Shown piece after piece: positions 42,960 to 52,740 of a stretch of 64,000 nt of DNA. Origin of the DNA: an uncultured Kordiimonas sp. (GTDB taxonomy: Bacteria; Pseudomonadota; Alphaproteobacteria; Sphingomonadales; Kordiimonadaceae); the NCBI GenBank assembly GCA_947503575.1, contig CANNDZ010000001.1, forward strand, positions 496,001-560,000. Direction: 5' to 3'. The first letter of the stretch is position 1, and the number at the start of each line of letters is the position of its first letter. The notes beneath the pieces were generated by a model. That model was not told where the DNA came from and searched no databases. It was given only the letters and a program-made list of their open reading frames with translations. A program made the position numbers and the translations under genes.

Positions 42960-44594
42960 TTGAAAAAAACATATGCTATTGCGCTGGCAGCAGCGTTGCT
43001 GGCTGGCTGTTCGCCACAGGCAACAAACAACCAGACACAGCAGGCAACCGCAGAGGCAGAGGAAGTTTCGTATGTGCCAACGGGTTGGCTTGCCAAAACA
43101 TTACCCGAGATTGCGGCAGGACTGCAAAACGGCGATGTGACGGCAGAAGAGCTTGTTCAGGCGTACATTGATCGTATCAACGCGGTTGACCGGGCAGGTC
43201 CGACGCTGCAAAGCGTGATTTCCATCAACCCTGACGCGCTGGCTATTGCCCGCGATAAAGATGCGCAGCGTGCGGCAGGACAAGCAGTTGGGCCGCTACA
43301 CGGCGTACCCATTCTGCTGAAGGATAATATCGAGTCCGCAGACAATCTGGCCACAACAGCCGGTGCACTTGCTCTGAAAGATAACATCACAGGTCGTGAC
43401 TCGCCGCTGGTTGCCGGGCTGCGGGACGCAGGTGCCATCATTTTGGGCAAGGCGAACCTGAGCCAGTGGGCCAACTTTCGGTCTAATGATTCGATGAGCG
43501 GTTGGACCGCTCTTGGTGGCCAGGTCCACAATCCACATATCCTGAACCGTAACCCGTGTGGGTCCAGCTCCGGGTCCGGTGCTTCCGCTGCGGCGTCATT
43601 AGCCGCCGGTACGGTTGGCACAGAAACAAACGGGTCGATCATTTGTCCATCAACCGTCAACGGCGTTGTTGGTTTCAAGCCAACAGTTGGGTTGGTATCA
43701 CAGCAATATATTGTGCCCATTTCTTCGTCGCAGGATACGGCAGGCCCGATGACGAAATCGGTCCGGGGTGCCGCCATGATGATGAATGCGATGGCGACAG
43801 GCGATATGAAAACAGATTATGTCGCAGCGCTGGATGCCGGGTCACTTTCTGGTAAGCGGGTCGGCGTGTTGCGGTTTGCAGAAGGGTCAAATGCGGATAT
43901 CAAAGCTCTCTTCAATGCCGCTGTTGCTGAACTGGAAGCCGCTGGTGCCATCCTCGTGGAAATTAAAGATAACCCTGTAACAGTTGAGGACTTCAGCACC
44001 AGCTCACGCCAGCTCCTGTATCATGAGTTTAAAGCGACGCTGAATGACTATCTGGCCAGCACGCCGGACACGGTTAAAACTCGCACGCTGGCTGAATTGA
44101 TTGCGTTCAACCTGGACAATGCAGACGTTGAGCTTGCGCTGTATGACCAAAGCATTTTTGATATCTCTGCGCCGCTGCCGGGCCTTGATGACCCCGCGTA
44201 TATCGAAGCGCGCGACAAGGTGCAAACGGCCACCCGCAAAGATGGCATTGACGCACTTATTGCAGAGCATAGCCTTGATTTTCTAGTGTCGCCGTCCGGG
44301 CCGGTGCCGGGCCAAATTGACCCAATCAATGGTGACGTTTGGCCATCCTTCCCGGGGGCAGGCTGGATTGCAGCCATTGCCGGATACCCCCATGCGACGG
44401 TGCCAATGGGTGCTGTGCATGGTATGCCGGTCGGGTTTTCCATCATGGGGGCAAAAGACCAGGATGCCAATATCCTGTCATATGCATATGCCTATGAGCA
44501 GCGCACAAACTTGCGGGTAGAACCTCAGTATCTGCCAACATCAGATATGCGCGATGAAATTGCAGGGCCCATGAAAGGTGTACTGCGTCAGTAG
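42960..44594 (+). CDS. Amidase-signature hydrolase, lipoprotein
   Basis: A 544-residue lipoprotein of the amidase signature family. The lipobox is LAGC (Cys17). The Ser-cisSer-Lys triad is complete: Lys121 in ILLKDN, cis-Ser202 in the GSSSGSGAS loop and nucleophile Ser226 in GTETNGS, with the usual 24-residue spacing. It should hydrolyse an amide in the periplasm, with unknown substrate. The TTG at 42960 follows GGTGGAG and gives a normal lipoprotein signal. A paralogue follows 108 bases later. Confidence 0.9.
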   Translation: MKKTYAIALAAALLAGCSPQATNNQTQQATAEAEEVSYVPTGWLAKTLPEIAAGLQNGDVTAEELVQAYIDRINAVDRAGPTLQSVISINPDALAIARDKDAQRAAGQAVGPLHGVPILLKDNIESADNLATTAGALALKDNITGRDSPLVAGLRDAGAIILGKANLSQWANFRSNDSMSGWTALGGQVHNPHILNRNPCGSSSGSGASAAASLAAGTVGTETNGSIICPSTVNGVVGFKPTVGLVSQQYIVPISSSQDTAGPMTKSVRGAAMMMNAMATGDMKTDYVAALDAGSLSGKRVGVLRFAEGSNADIKALFNAAVAELEAAGAILVEIKDNPVTVEDFSTSSRQLLYHEFKATLNDYLASTPDTVKTRTLAELIAFNLDNADVELALYDQSIFDISAPLPGLDDPAYIEARDKVQTATRKDGIDALIAEHSLDFLVSPSGPVPGQIDPINGDVWPSFPGAGWIAAIAGYPHATVPMGAVHGMPVGFSIMGAKDQDANILSYAYAYEQRTNLRVEPQYLPTSDMRDEIAGPMKGVLRQ

Positions 44595-44702
44595 AGTATC
44601 CGGCCCTTTGTCAGGCACTATTGAAAGCAAAGCTGGTCTGGCGTGTGACGTGCCAGGCCGGTTTTGTGGCGGAAAATATCAGTGAATTCTAGGAGGGTAA
44701 AT

Positions 44703-46289
44703 ATGCGGTACATACGCAGTGGATGGATGTTTGCGCCTGTGCTTTCATCCGCATTGGCCTTGGCGGCCTGTGAGCAAAAACCAAATCCCGTCCCGGAACC
44801 ATTTGATTTTGTGGAAACCACCATTGCTGATGTGCAAGCGGCCATCAAAAACGGTGATATAACATGCCGTGGTGTCGTTGAAGGGTATAGCGCTCGCATA
44901 AAAGAATTCGACAAGCCGACCGGATTGAATGCTATCACAGAGGTCAATCCGGCCGCTGTTGCTCGCGCCGATGAAATCGACAAGGCGTTGGCGGCTGGTG
45001 AAGATGTTGGACCGCTCTTTTGCGTGCCGCTTCTGATCAAAGACAATTTTGACACTGCTGATATGCGCACCACGGGCGGCTCTATTGCGTTGAAGGACAG
45101 CATCCCACCGGACGATGCGTTCATGATTCGTAAGTTGCGGGAAGCGGGCGCAATTGTTTTGGCCAAAACCAATATGGCCGAATGGGCTTTCAGCCCGCGC
45201 CAAACGGTTAGTTCGTCCTACGGCACAACGGCAAACGCCTATGACCTGACCCGCACGCCCGCTGGGTCCAGTGGGGGCACGGCATCCGGTGTCGCCGCCA
45301 GCTTTGGTATTGCAGGGATGGGCACGGATACTGGCAATTCCATCCGTGGCCCGTCGTCTCATCTGGCATTGTTTGGTATTCGCTCAACCATCGGACTCAC
45401 CAGTCGGGACGGCATTATTCCTTTGTCTTTTGATTGGGATATTGCGGGGCCGATGACCAGGACAGTCGAGGATGGTGCCAGAATTTTCAATGTTGTCGCA
45501 GGGTATGACCCTGCTGATCCATTTACTGAATTAGGGCGCGGGAAAAGGGAAATTGACTATACGTCGTTTCTTCAGGCAGATGGCCTGCAAGGTGCCCGTA
45601 TCGGTGTCCTGCGGGCGCTTGTGGAGACGAAGGATGCTGATCCTGAGGTAACAGCTGTTTTCGATCAGGCCGTTGAAGATTTGCAGGCCGCGGGTGCCGT
45701 CATTGTTGACGATTTTGAGATTGATAATTTTTCGGCCCATCTGGACGTCGATGTATTTTGCGTCCGCTTCCGGTATGACATGCAGCAGTATTTAGCTTCC
45801 TTAGGCGACAATGCGCCGATAAAGGATGTAATGGAAGTTTACGAGACTGAAAAATACTCTCCTTACATCAAAGAAGGATTGGAATTTTTTGGTGGCAAGC
45901 CTCTGGGTCAACACCCCGAAGACGGCGATCCACCCTGTCTGGATTACCCCGACCATCCTGCCCGAAGCGCCTACAAGAATGCGGTGATCGCAGCCATGGA
46001 TACCGCTGTGGTTGATGCCGTCGTTTTCCCAACATGGACCAATCCACCCGCGCCTTTGGTAACTGCAAATGAAGACTATAAGGGCGACAACAGCCAGCTT
46101 GTGGCACCTCCTACAGGACTGCCTGCTGTGACTGTGCCAATGGGCTATACGCGCGGTAATTTGCCTGCCGGGCTGCAAATTCTTGGTCGGCCCTTCGCGG
46201 AAGGGGATTTGATCAAGTTTGCCTATTCTTACGAACAGGCAACTATGCACCGGATACCACCGATATTGTATAAAGAGGAACTCCGCTAG
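44703..46289 (+). CDS. Second amidase-signature hydrolase, lipoprotein
   Basis: A 528-residue amidase-signature lipoprotein (lipobox LAAC, Cys23). The triad is Lys113 in LLIKDN, cis-Ser189 in GSSGGTASG and nucleophile Ser213 in GTDTGNS. It differs clearly from the preceding amidase, so it is an old duplicate or an independent family member with another substrate. The ATG at 44703 follows GGAGGGTAAAT; an earlier in-frame start at 44664 would add residues before the signal. It converges on the alternative oxidase gene. Confidence 0.9.
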   Translation: MRYIRSGWMFAPVLSSALALAACEQKPNPVPEPFDFVETTIADVQAAIKNGDITCRGVVEGYSARIKEFDKPTGLNAITEVNPAAVARADEIDKALAAGEDVGPLFCVPLLIKDNFDTADMRTTGGSIALKDSIPPDDAFMIRKLREAGAIVLAKTNMAEWAFSPRQTVSSSYGTTANAYDLTRTPAGSSGGTASGVAASFGIAGMGTDTGNSIRGPSSHLALFGIRSTIGLTSRDGIIPLSFDWDIAGPMTRTVEDGARIFNVVAGYDPADPFTELGRGKREIDYTSFLQADGLQGARIGVLRALVETKDADPEVTAVFDQAVEDLQAAGAVIVDDFEIDNFSAHLDVDVFCVRFRYDMQQYLASLGDNAPIKDVMEVYETEKYSPYIKEGLEFFGGKPLGQHPEDGDPPCLDYPDHPARSAYKNAVIAAMDTAVVDAVVFPTWTNPPAPLVTANEDYKGDNSQLVAPPTGLPAVTVPMGYTRGNLPAGLQILGRPFAEGDLIKFAYSYEQATMHRIPPILYKEELR

Positions 46290-46310
46290 CGTCCTGCCAT
46301 GTCAAGGCTG

Positions 46311-46325
46311 TGGCACATCGTGCCA
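46311..46325. terminator. Short hairpin between convergent amidase and oxidase genes
   Basis: TGGCAC-ATC-GTGCCA in the 49-base gap between two convergent genes. The stem is only six base pairs and there is no T tract, so its termination strength is doubtful. Confidence 0.35.
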
Positions 46326-46338
46326 TCTAAGGTGCATC

Positions 46339-47019
46339 TCATTCTGCCGGTATGTGTGCCGTTTTACTGCCGGGCTGTTGGCCGCTTTTGATCGCATTGG
46401 CGAAACCGTGGTTGCGGTCCCGGTGGCCGGCTTCATCTTCGCGCACAGCAATGACAACGTCCCGTAGGCGGGCTGTTTCAGGCAGGCCCCAATAATCAAT
46501 GGCAATTTGGGGTGCAGGCGTATTTTCCAAACGACCAGCATCAATTTCTTCGAGATATTGTGTGTAACTTATGACAGCCTCTTCTTCAAAATAACCGACA
46601 ATCCGATGTGCCGTTTTTGGCGATAGAAGATACAAGAAGAAATACACATTATAAAAGACCATCTGCACCGCCATAATCAGCGTGCGTTCAAACATCGATG
46701 GTTTTGCGATACGAATAAAAGTCATCAAATGCATACGCTCATTGTCTGCTTCTTCCAGCAGTTCCGCAATCCAACCCTGATCGTCCCTGATATGTCGCAA
46801 GGCTTTCAGATGCTGTAACAAACCGCCAACCATGCCGGGAACAGCCGCAACAGTTTCCAGTACGACGGCGCGGTGGCCATAGCGCTTACGAAAAAAGCCA
46901 TCGGCGAAAAACCGTAATGCTTTGACGAACATAAAAGCAAAACGATCGCTAAGGGTTACAGGGAGATGATGCTCTCCTTTAGCGATGGGAAGGTCGGGCC
47001 GTTGAGGGTTCGGTGTCAT
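46339..47019 (-). CDS. aox: Alternative oxidase (AOX), di-iron ubiquinol oxidase
   Basis: A 226-residue alternative oxidase, a membrane-associated di-iron enzyme that oxidises ubiquinol and reduces oxygen to water without pumping protons. All di-iron ligands of the family can be placed: Glu55 ([10 protein letters not shown]), Glu94 and His97 (NERMHL), a Glu of EEEAV (145-147), and Glu196 with His199 (EDEAGH). It is insensitive to cyanide and nitric oxide. Bacterial AOX is uncommon but known in Alphaproteobacteria such as Novosphingobium. The gene lies at the end of the long minus-strand run containing the cbb3 operon. It probably has its own promoter in the 188 bases upstream. Confidence 0.92.
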   Translation of the reverse strand: MTPNPQRPDLPIAKGEHHLPVTLSDRFAFMFVKALRFFADGFFRKRYGHRAVVLETVAAVPGMVGGLLQHLKALRHIRDDQGWIAELLEEADNERMHLMTFIRIAKPSMFERTLIMAVQMVFYNVYFFLYLLSPKTAHRIVGYFEEEAVISYTQYLEEIDAGRLENTPAPQIAIDYWGLPETARLRDVVIAVREDEAGHRDRNHGFANAIKSGQQPGSKTAHIPAE

Positions 47020-47207
47020 GTTCTTTACTCACACTATAAATTGGGCACCCGCTTCAATCCCAGACACCAACTCATGTGTCGTTTTCTGGGGCTGACGTAA
47101 GCACCATAATCATAATACGTAAGGAAATGCCAAACAGATACGCGTGCGGCTAGCTGCCGCGGAACGGGATAAGGGGGTCGCGGTAGGCTGCAGTCGCGAT
47201 TGATGTA

Positions 47208-48347
47208 TTAAGGGGCAGAGCTGTGGCCCATCTTGGAAAGCAGGTTTTTGTCATCTACCTGACGCGCGTAATCGAGCACAGAAAAACCCGCTTTGTTTTT
47301 AAGGGTTGGGTTAGCGCCAAGTTCCAGAAGCCTATCAACAGTATTCATCTTGCCTTCGCCCAAAGCCCACATCATAGGCGTGCCGCCGTCTCTGCCTTGG
47401 GGGTCAACTTTGGCACCGGCCTCTGCCAGCAGGCTGACGATGGCCGCATCACCGCTTATGGCTGCCATATGCATGGGGGTTAAATGAAGTGCGCTGGCTT
47501 CTGATCGCCGATTAACATCTACATCCTGGGTCAGCAGATACTCTACCACCTCGGTCTTGCCGTCGCGGGCCGCTTCCATCAGGGCAGTAAAACCAATCTC
47601 GTCTGCGGCATCAACATCAGCCCCGGCACTGATCAGGCGCTGGACGATGTCTACATTGCCGCTACGCGCAGCAAGCTCCAGGATAGGCCTGCCGGTAAAG
47701 TCCGCCGCATTTGCTGAGGCACCAAGGGACAAAGCCTCGTCCACGGCGTTCACGTTTTCTGTGCGGATTGCCTCAATCAACAACGCAGTGTCAGGGGAGG
47801 GTAATTCGATACCAGCCACCCGGGCCATAAGACCCACAAACGACTGGTGCCCGCGCCGCATGGCAATTTGGCGCGGGTTTCCGTGACCCACTTGCTGAGT
47901 GTTGGCACCGGCTTTCAACAGACGTTCCGCAATGTCTGTGTAGCCATAATAGGCCGCCCAGTTGATTGCCGGGTCGTCGTTTATGTCTGCCAGGTTAACA
48001 TCGGCATCATTTTCCAGAAGCAGGTTGACGATGTCTATTTCCTGATAAGCAGCGGCCATCATCAGGGGCGTCGCGCCAATGTTTTGGGTGTTCGCAAAAT
48101 TTACATCTGCACCCGATGCCACCAACAGGCGGCATATATCCAGTGACTGATTTTGCACAGCAGCAAACAATGGGCTGGCACCAGACGCATTGACGGCGTT
48201 TACATCAGACCCGGCTTCAATGGCTATGCGCACTGCGGTTGGGTCTTTGTTTTCAATTGCGGCAAACAAGGCCACTTCGTCTTGTGCCAGAGCCGATGGG
48301 GCCAGGTAGGCAAGCAATGCAAGGAAAACAAACAGGCGTTTTTTCAT
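47208..48347 (-). CDS. Exported ankyrin-repeat protein
   Basis: A 379-residue protein with a signal peptide (KKRLFVFLALLAYLAPSALAQ) and about ten ankyrin repeats (for example GASPLFAAVQNQ, GATPLMMAAAYQEIDIVNLLL, GFTALMEAARDGKTEVVEYLL). It is probably a periplasmic protein-binding scaffold. GAGAGGGT precedes the ATG at 48347; the frame is open further upstream, but that part does not look coding. The partner is unknown. It lies between the lipocalin and the oxidase genes on the same strand. Confidence 0.9.
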   Translation of the reverse strand: MKKRLFVFLALLAYLAPSALAQDEVALFAAIENKDPTAVRIAIEAGSDVNAVNASGASPLFAAVQNQSLDICRLLVASGADVNFANTQNIGATPLMMAAAYQEIDIVNLLLENDADVNLADINDDPAINWAAYYGYTDIAERLLKAGANTQQVGHGNPRQIAMRRGHQSFVGLMARVAGIELPSPDTALLIEAIRTENVNAVDEALSLGASANAADFTGRPILELAARSGNVDIVQRLISAGADVDAADEIGFTALMEAARDGKTEVVEYLLTQDVDVNRRSEASALHLTPMHMAAISGDAAIVSLLAEAGAKVDPQGRDGGTPMMWALGEGKMNTVDRLLELGANPTLKNKAGFSVLDYARQVDDKNLLSKMGHSSAP

Positions 48348-48430
48348 GCTGACCCTCTCTCTCTCAAGATACGGTGCTTTCCCCGCAATTCTATGGCCCG
48401 CCACAACGGGAGCGCAAGAGAAGCAAAAGT

Positions 48431-49486
48431 TTAATAGCCCGTCATTTCCAGATAGCCAACAGCCGCATGGCTGCCTTCTGCATTCACGGGTCCTTCCCAA
48501 TAGGGGATGCTGGTTTGCATCCAGCTATCGGGATTAAGGGCGCTGACCGTCAGGTCAACACCTTGCGAAGCCACCACAACACGCCACCGGGTTGGCACGG
48601 GTCGCCCCTCAACGGTTGTTGTGTTCAGCGGTATCAATTTTATGTCGTCTTCCTTAAGGGCCAGAAGGGAGCCATCTGCCTGTATCCAACTACCAGACCG
48701 ATACATACCACCAGCAGTGTCGCGCAGGCCAAACACCATTAAACGCTCGCCTGTTTTGAACTTCAAGGAAAACCAGTCCCAGCCGGATTGATGCTGCGCG
48801 AGTGGCTGGCTGCTCCATTCCCGGTCTAACCAGGCGTTGCCGGTAACCACATAGTCTTTATCCCCAATTGTTACTGTCCCGGTTGCCTGCAGAAAGGGGT
48901 GGCTGAAGTAATAGGACGCCTGACCCTGGTCAGATTTGACACTGAAGCCATTGTCGCCGTGGCGCACATGAGGACCTGTTTCCGTTAGGGCCAGAGCGTA
49001 GCGGAATGTGTCACCTCCCGCTTTTAAGCTATAGGTTTTGTCTGTGCTCGACGCGGCAAATTGCCAGTCATCTATCCAGGCACTGATGGGTGATGCCGCG
49101 GCGCCAGCTTGCCCCGTACCGCCGCGCGCCAGTTTTTCAGCATCAAAATGTGCTGTTGCTGTTGTAAGGGCTGCATGCCCCATCCAAAACTCGTGGCCTG
49201 ACCATCCGACGTTACTTTTGCCTGGCTTTGTAGCCTGGCGAAACAGTGTCCATTGCAGGCCAAGTTGTTCGCCGTCTGCGGCTCTTAGGTTTGCGGTGAC
49301 GTACCACCATTCCAGCCGGAAACCGGGGTGGGGGCCATAGTCTTGCGGGAAACGGATTGTTCTGCCGGGTACGACTTTCTCAAATCCTTCTGCGGTGGTG
49401 CCAAGCCCCGCGAACCCCTGCCCAGCGGCCGGCAGGGTCGTCAACAGCAACAGACTGATCGACAGCAAGGCCTGTTTAATGTTCAT
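48431..49486 (-). CDS. Secreted lipocalin-like AttH/CrtC-type protein
   Basis: A 351-residue exported protein with a signal peptide (QALLSISLLLLTTLPAAGQ) and the AttH/CrtC-type double lipocalin domain (PF07143). It has the characteristic FRLEWWYVTANLR near the start, GWSGHEFWMGHAALT, and GNAWLDREWSSQPL with the conserved DREW. The AttEFGH theme pairs such a protein with a LolD-like ATPase and FtsX-like permeases. The ATG at 49486 lies inside the end of the permease gene (11-base overlap). It may bind a lipid or pigment in the periplasm. Confidence 0.85.
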   Translation of the reverse strand: MNIKQALLSISLLLLTTLPAAGQGFAGLGTTAEGFEKVVPGRTIRFPQDYGPHPGFRLEWWYVTANLRAADGEQLGLQWTLFRQATKPGKSNVGWSGHEFWMGHAALTTATAHFDAEKLARGGTGQAGAAASPISAWIDDWQFAASSTDKTYSLKAGGDTFRYALALTETGPHVRHGDNGFSVKSDQGQASYYFSHPFLQATGTVTIGDKDYVVTGNAWLDREWSSQPLAQHQSGWDWFSLKFKTGERLMVFGLRDTAGGMYRSGSWIQADGSLLALKEDDIKLIPLNTTTVEGRPVPTRWRVVVASQGVDLTVSALNPDSWMQTSIPYWEGPVNAEGSHAAVGYLEMTGY

Positions 49487-51953
49487 GAGCAAAAACCTTC
49501 GATAGCTCGGCTGGCGGGATGCGTTGCAGGCGTACAAGGGGGTATAGTGCCGCGAGAAATGCCGTGAAAACACCCAAAGCGCCAAGCTGCAACCATTGCA
49601 TGGGAAACACATATAGCGGCAAGCGCCAGCCGAATGCAGCGACGTTAATGACAGCGACAAGGCACCAGCTTATTGCAATGCCAAGGGGAATAGCTGCCAG
49701 CGAGGTTAACAGCGCAAGCAGCAGGATTTTCAACCCTTCCAGACGCGTGATGGTGCGCCGCCGCACCCCCATTGCCCATAGCGGCGCAACGCCGGTAAGC
49801 CGCGCCCCTGATAGCGTCAGCAAACTGGTGATCATGGCAATGCCCGCCACCCCCAGGGTAAGGGTGCCCAGCGCGCCAGAGATGACAAACGTCTTGTTGA
49901 AAACACTGCGCGAAAAACCCTTGAGGCCGCTTTGGTTGATCATTTGGTCGGCGGGAATGCCAACGTCTTGTGTGATCCGATCTGCAAGTTTTGTGGCATC
50001 GCCTGTTGTTAACAGCGATACCCGGCGTCGTTCCGCCGGTGGCCAATATTGCTCTAGCACTTTGTTGGGCAGGCGAATTTCAGCGCGTGGGTTGCCATAA
50101 TCGGAATAGATGCCGGCAACAGTTCTGCGTAGCAGAGTGCCGTCTGTTGGCACATCAACCGCATCACCAATTTGAAGGTCCGCCCGGTAATGCAGTTGCT
50201 CGTTAATCAAAACACCATCGTTTACAACAGTGTCCGCCCAGGGGGTTTCTGTTTGTTGCAGCAGGGTCCATGTATCGCGGTAGGTGGAATGATCGGTGAA
50301 ACCAACCACACCCACCGGCAACCCTTCAAGCTGGGTCGTTGCACCCCATATTGGCAAAACGGCTGTGATATCAGCCTGTTGTGTGGCCCATTCCATCAGG
50401 GTTTGGGCTTCTTCGTCTGAGGATCCCAAGACATAAATATCTGCCGACAAGCGTTCTTCAAGGAAGGCATCGAAGGTCAGGCGAAAGCCTTCGACCATGC
50501 CGTTAACGCCGACATTGGTGCCTAGCGCCAGCAGCAGCGCCATCAACGCCAGCGACAGGCCAGACAATTGTTGACGGCTGTCAGCCCAGAACCACTGTGC
50601 CAGCGGTGTGGTTGCTGTGCGCCGTCCAATGCTTAAAAGCACCAGTAAAATACCGGGCAGTAAAAACGCGGCCCCCAGCAAAATACCGGCCATAACCATG
50701 AAACTGGCCAGCAATCCATACCCAAACTGGTACAAAAAGAACGCCAGAAGCGCCAAAAAAGTACCAAAAATGGCCTGAAAATAGACAATTCGGGTCTGTT
50801 TAAGGTGCCACACTGCCGTGCCGCGGGCTTCCAGCAGAGACATTTTAGAGACTTTGAAAAATGCCCCCAGGGCTGCCCCTAATGCACCGATCAGGCTAAC
50901 GGCGATACCGCTCAGCCACCAGCTAAGATCAAGCCGAAGCGAGCCGGCAACTTGGGCGCCATACAGTCCGCGCAAACTGGCGGCAACATCCGGCAGCAAA
51001 AACGCTGCAATTGCATAGCCGCCCAACACACCAAGCGCACCCGCAATGGCAGCGATCACCATCATTTCGCTGACCAAAAGTGCCAGCAGGCGGCGACGGC
51101 TGACGCCGCAAATGCGCAGCGTTCTGAACGCATGCAGCCGGTCTTCAATAGCAAGCCCAATTGCGGAATAAACAATAAACAGTCCAACCAGAAAACACAG
51201 CAATCCAAAGGCGGTAAGGTTGAGGTGAAAACTGTCCGTGAGGCCCGCAAGGTCAACCTCTACCGCTGGTTCAGTGACAACAAGTTGGTCCCGCCATTGT
51301 GCTGGAAGGTTGACGGTATCAAAGGTGTGTCCGGGCGGCAGCAGCAATTTGGTGAGGCGCCCCTCAAGCTCCAGCAAGCGCTGAGCCGTGGCAATGTTGC
51401 CTATAACCTGGCCTGCGCCAAGTGTATCGCGGATTTCGATGCTGGGTCGGTCGGTTACAGCGACGGTATCAAGCACCTGCTGCAGCCGTGCGGCTGTCAT
51501 AGTATCTGCATATACCATACCTGGCGGTTCAAGAAACTTCAGCAACGCCTCACCTTGCGGCGTTTCTATGACATCGTTGCCAGATGTGTCTGCGGGTGCA
51601 TCGTAGGTCAGGGGGTCAATGCCGGTGAGCCTAATACCGCTCGCCGGGGATCCAAGCCGCCCTTCCACGATAGGCGTGACCAGAACTCCCGCCCGCCGAA
51701 GCGACGCAAAAGCTGCCTGATCAAAAGGCGAACGGTCACGGCTAACCAGCGAGGGTCGGTCAAGCGCCGCCACGGTTGCTGCAGACCTGTCATAGCTCGC
51801 TCGGGCGTGCGTGTTCAGGGCCTGTACGGCTGTCCACAAAGCTGTAGCAGACGCAAGCCCGATTAGCAGGGTAAGAAATTGTAGCTTATGACGCCGCCAG
51901 TGGCTGAAAAGGCTGGCGAAAACCAGCCATAGGGGTGCAGCTTGGGCCGTCAT
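49476..51953 (-). CDS. FtsX/MacB-type ABC permease (fused, 825 residues)
   Basis: An 825-residue inner-membrane permease with two FtsX-like membrane modules. An N-terminal helix and a large periplasmic domain are followed by a first helix group (about 235-370), central helices (about 385-475), a second periplasmic region and the C-terminal FtsX module (about 690-815). This is the LolCE/MacB type that extracts or exports lipophilic molecules from the membrane rather than importing solutes. It has a coupled ATPase (ATGA overlap at 51950) and an AttH-like periplasmic partner downstream. Permeases split in AttF and AttG elsewhere appear fused here. Confidence 0.88.
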   Translation of the reverse strand: MTAQAAPLWLVFASLFSHWRRHKLQFLTLLIGLASATALWTAVQALNTHARASYDRSAATVAALDRPSLVSRDRSPFDQAAFASLRRAGVLVTPIVEGRLGSPASGIRLTGIDPLTYDAPADTSGNDVIETPQGEALLKFLEPPGMVYADTMTAARLQQVLDTVAVTDRPSIEIRDTLGAGQVIGNIATAQRLLELEGRLTKLLLPPGHTFDTVNLPAQWRDQLVVTEPAVEVDLAGLTDSFHLNLTAFGLLCFLVGLFIVYSAIGLAIEDRLHAFRTLRICGVSRRRLLALLVSEMMVIAAIAGALGVLGGYAIAAFLLPDVAASLRGLYGAQVAGSLRLDLSWWLSGIAVSLIGALGAALGAFFKVSKMSLLEARGTAVWHLKQTRIVYFQAIFGTFLALLAFFLYQFGYGLLASFMVMAGILLGAAFLLPGILLVLLSIGRRTATTPLAQWFWADSRQQLSGLSLALMALLLALGTNVGVNGMVEGFRLTFDAFLEERLSADIYVLGSSDEEAQTLMEWATQQADITAVLPIWGATTQLEGLPVGVVGFTDHSTYRDTWTLLQQTETPWADTVVNDGVLINEQLHYRADLQIGDAVDVPTDGTLLRRTVAGIYSDYGNPRAEIRLPNKVLEQYWPPAERRRVSLLTTGDATKLADRITQDVGIPADQMINQSGLKGFSRSVFNKTFVISGALGTLTLGVAGIAMITSLLTLSGARLTGVAPLWAMGVRRRTITRLEGLKILLLALLTSLAAIPLGIAISWCLVAVINVAAFGWRLPLYVFPMQWLQLGALGVFTAFLAALYPLVRLQRIPPAELSKVFAHEH

Positions 51954-52603
51954 GTCAGCACACCACTCCGCAGCTGCAGCAACCGGTCTGACCTCTCGGC
52001 GAGCCGTTTGCTATGAGTTGCCATCAGGAAGCCGGCCCCTGTTTTTGCAACCAGGTCGAAGGCGATATCGAGCACAGCATCGCTATTGTCTTCATCTAGG
52101 TTGCCGGTCGGTTCGTCGGCCAAAATCAATTGCGGCCTGCTTGCAAACGAGCGGCCAATGGCGACCCGCTGCTGTTGCCCCCCCGACAGCTGTTCGGGGT
52201 AGCGGTCCAGCAAGCCGTTGAGGTCAAGGCGTGTCGCCAGTTCTTCCACCCATTTGGGGTCAAATCGCCCAGCTAACCGAGCCTCAAATGTAAGGTTTTC
52301 AGCTACCGTCATGCTGGTGATCAGATTAAACTGCTGGAATATCAGGCTGATTTTTTGCTGGCGCACCAGTGCGCGACCCGCGTCGTCCAGTGACTGAATA
52401 GCTTGGTCATCAATTTCAATTGTACCAGCATCGATGGCATCCAGCCCGGCGATCACATGCAGCAGCGTGCTTTTGCCACATCCGCTTTCACCCATTAGAG
52501 CGATTTTTTCGCCTGGCGCCACATCGAAAGACACGCTTTTTAAGACGTCGACACGGCCCTGCGGCGATGCATAGCTTTTCACCAAGTTTGTGACACGTAG
52601 CAT
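51950..52603 (-). CDS. LolD-like ABC transporter ATPase
   Basis: A 217-residue ATPase. Walker A GESGCGKST, FQQFNLITSMTVAENLTF as Q-loop region, the signature [14 protein letters not shown], Walker B LILADEPTGNLD and the H-loop ATHS are all present; ADEPTGNLD is characteristic of the LolD/MacB/FtsE group. It powers the downstream permease, with which it overlaps. It lies 137 bases after ccoS with no obvious terminator between, so read-through from the cbb3 operon is possible. Confidence 0.92.
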   Translation of the reverse strand: MLRVTNLVKSYASPQGRVDVLKSVSFDVAPGEKIALMGESGCGKSTLLHVIAGLDAIDAGTIEIDDQAIQSLDDAGRALVRQQKISLIFQQFNLITSMTVAENLTFEARLAGRFDPKWVEELATRLDLNGLLDRYPEQLSGGQQQRVAIGRSFASRPQLILADEPTGNLDEDNSDAVLDIAFDLVAKTGAGFLMATHSKRLAERSDRLLQLRSGVLT

Positions 52604-52740
52604 CGCTTAACCCCAGTTCGGCATTTCAGAAAACACGTCAATTATACGACAGCATTACCTTTAGCATATACGATGCATACCATCGTGCGACTTTTCGCCT
52701 CTGGTGTGTCAGGCAGATACCGCAGCCAAACAATCGGTAA

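Noticed and set aside
50952-51866. Plus-strand ORF of 304 codons opposite the FtsX permease
   Set aside because: Composition rich in Arg, Gln, Ser and Cys, antisense to a well-formed membrane protein, so a codon-usage shadow.
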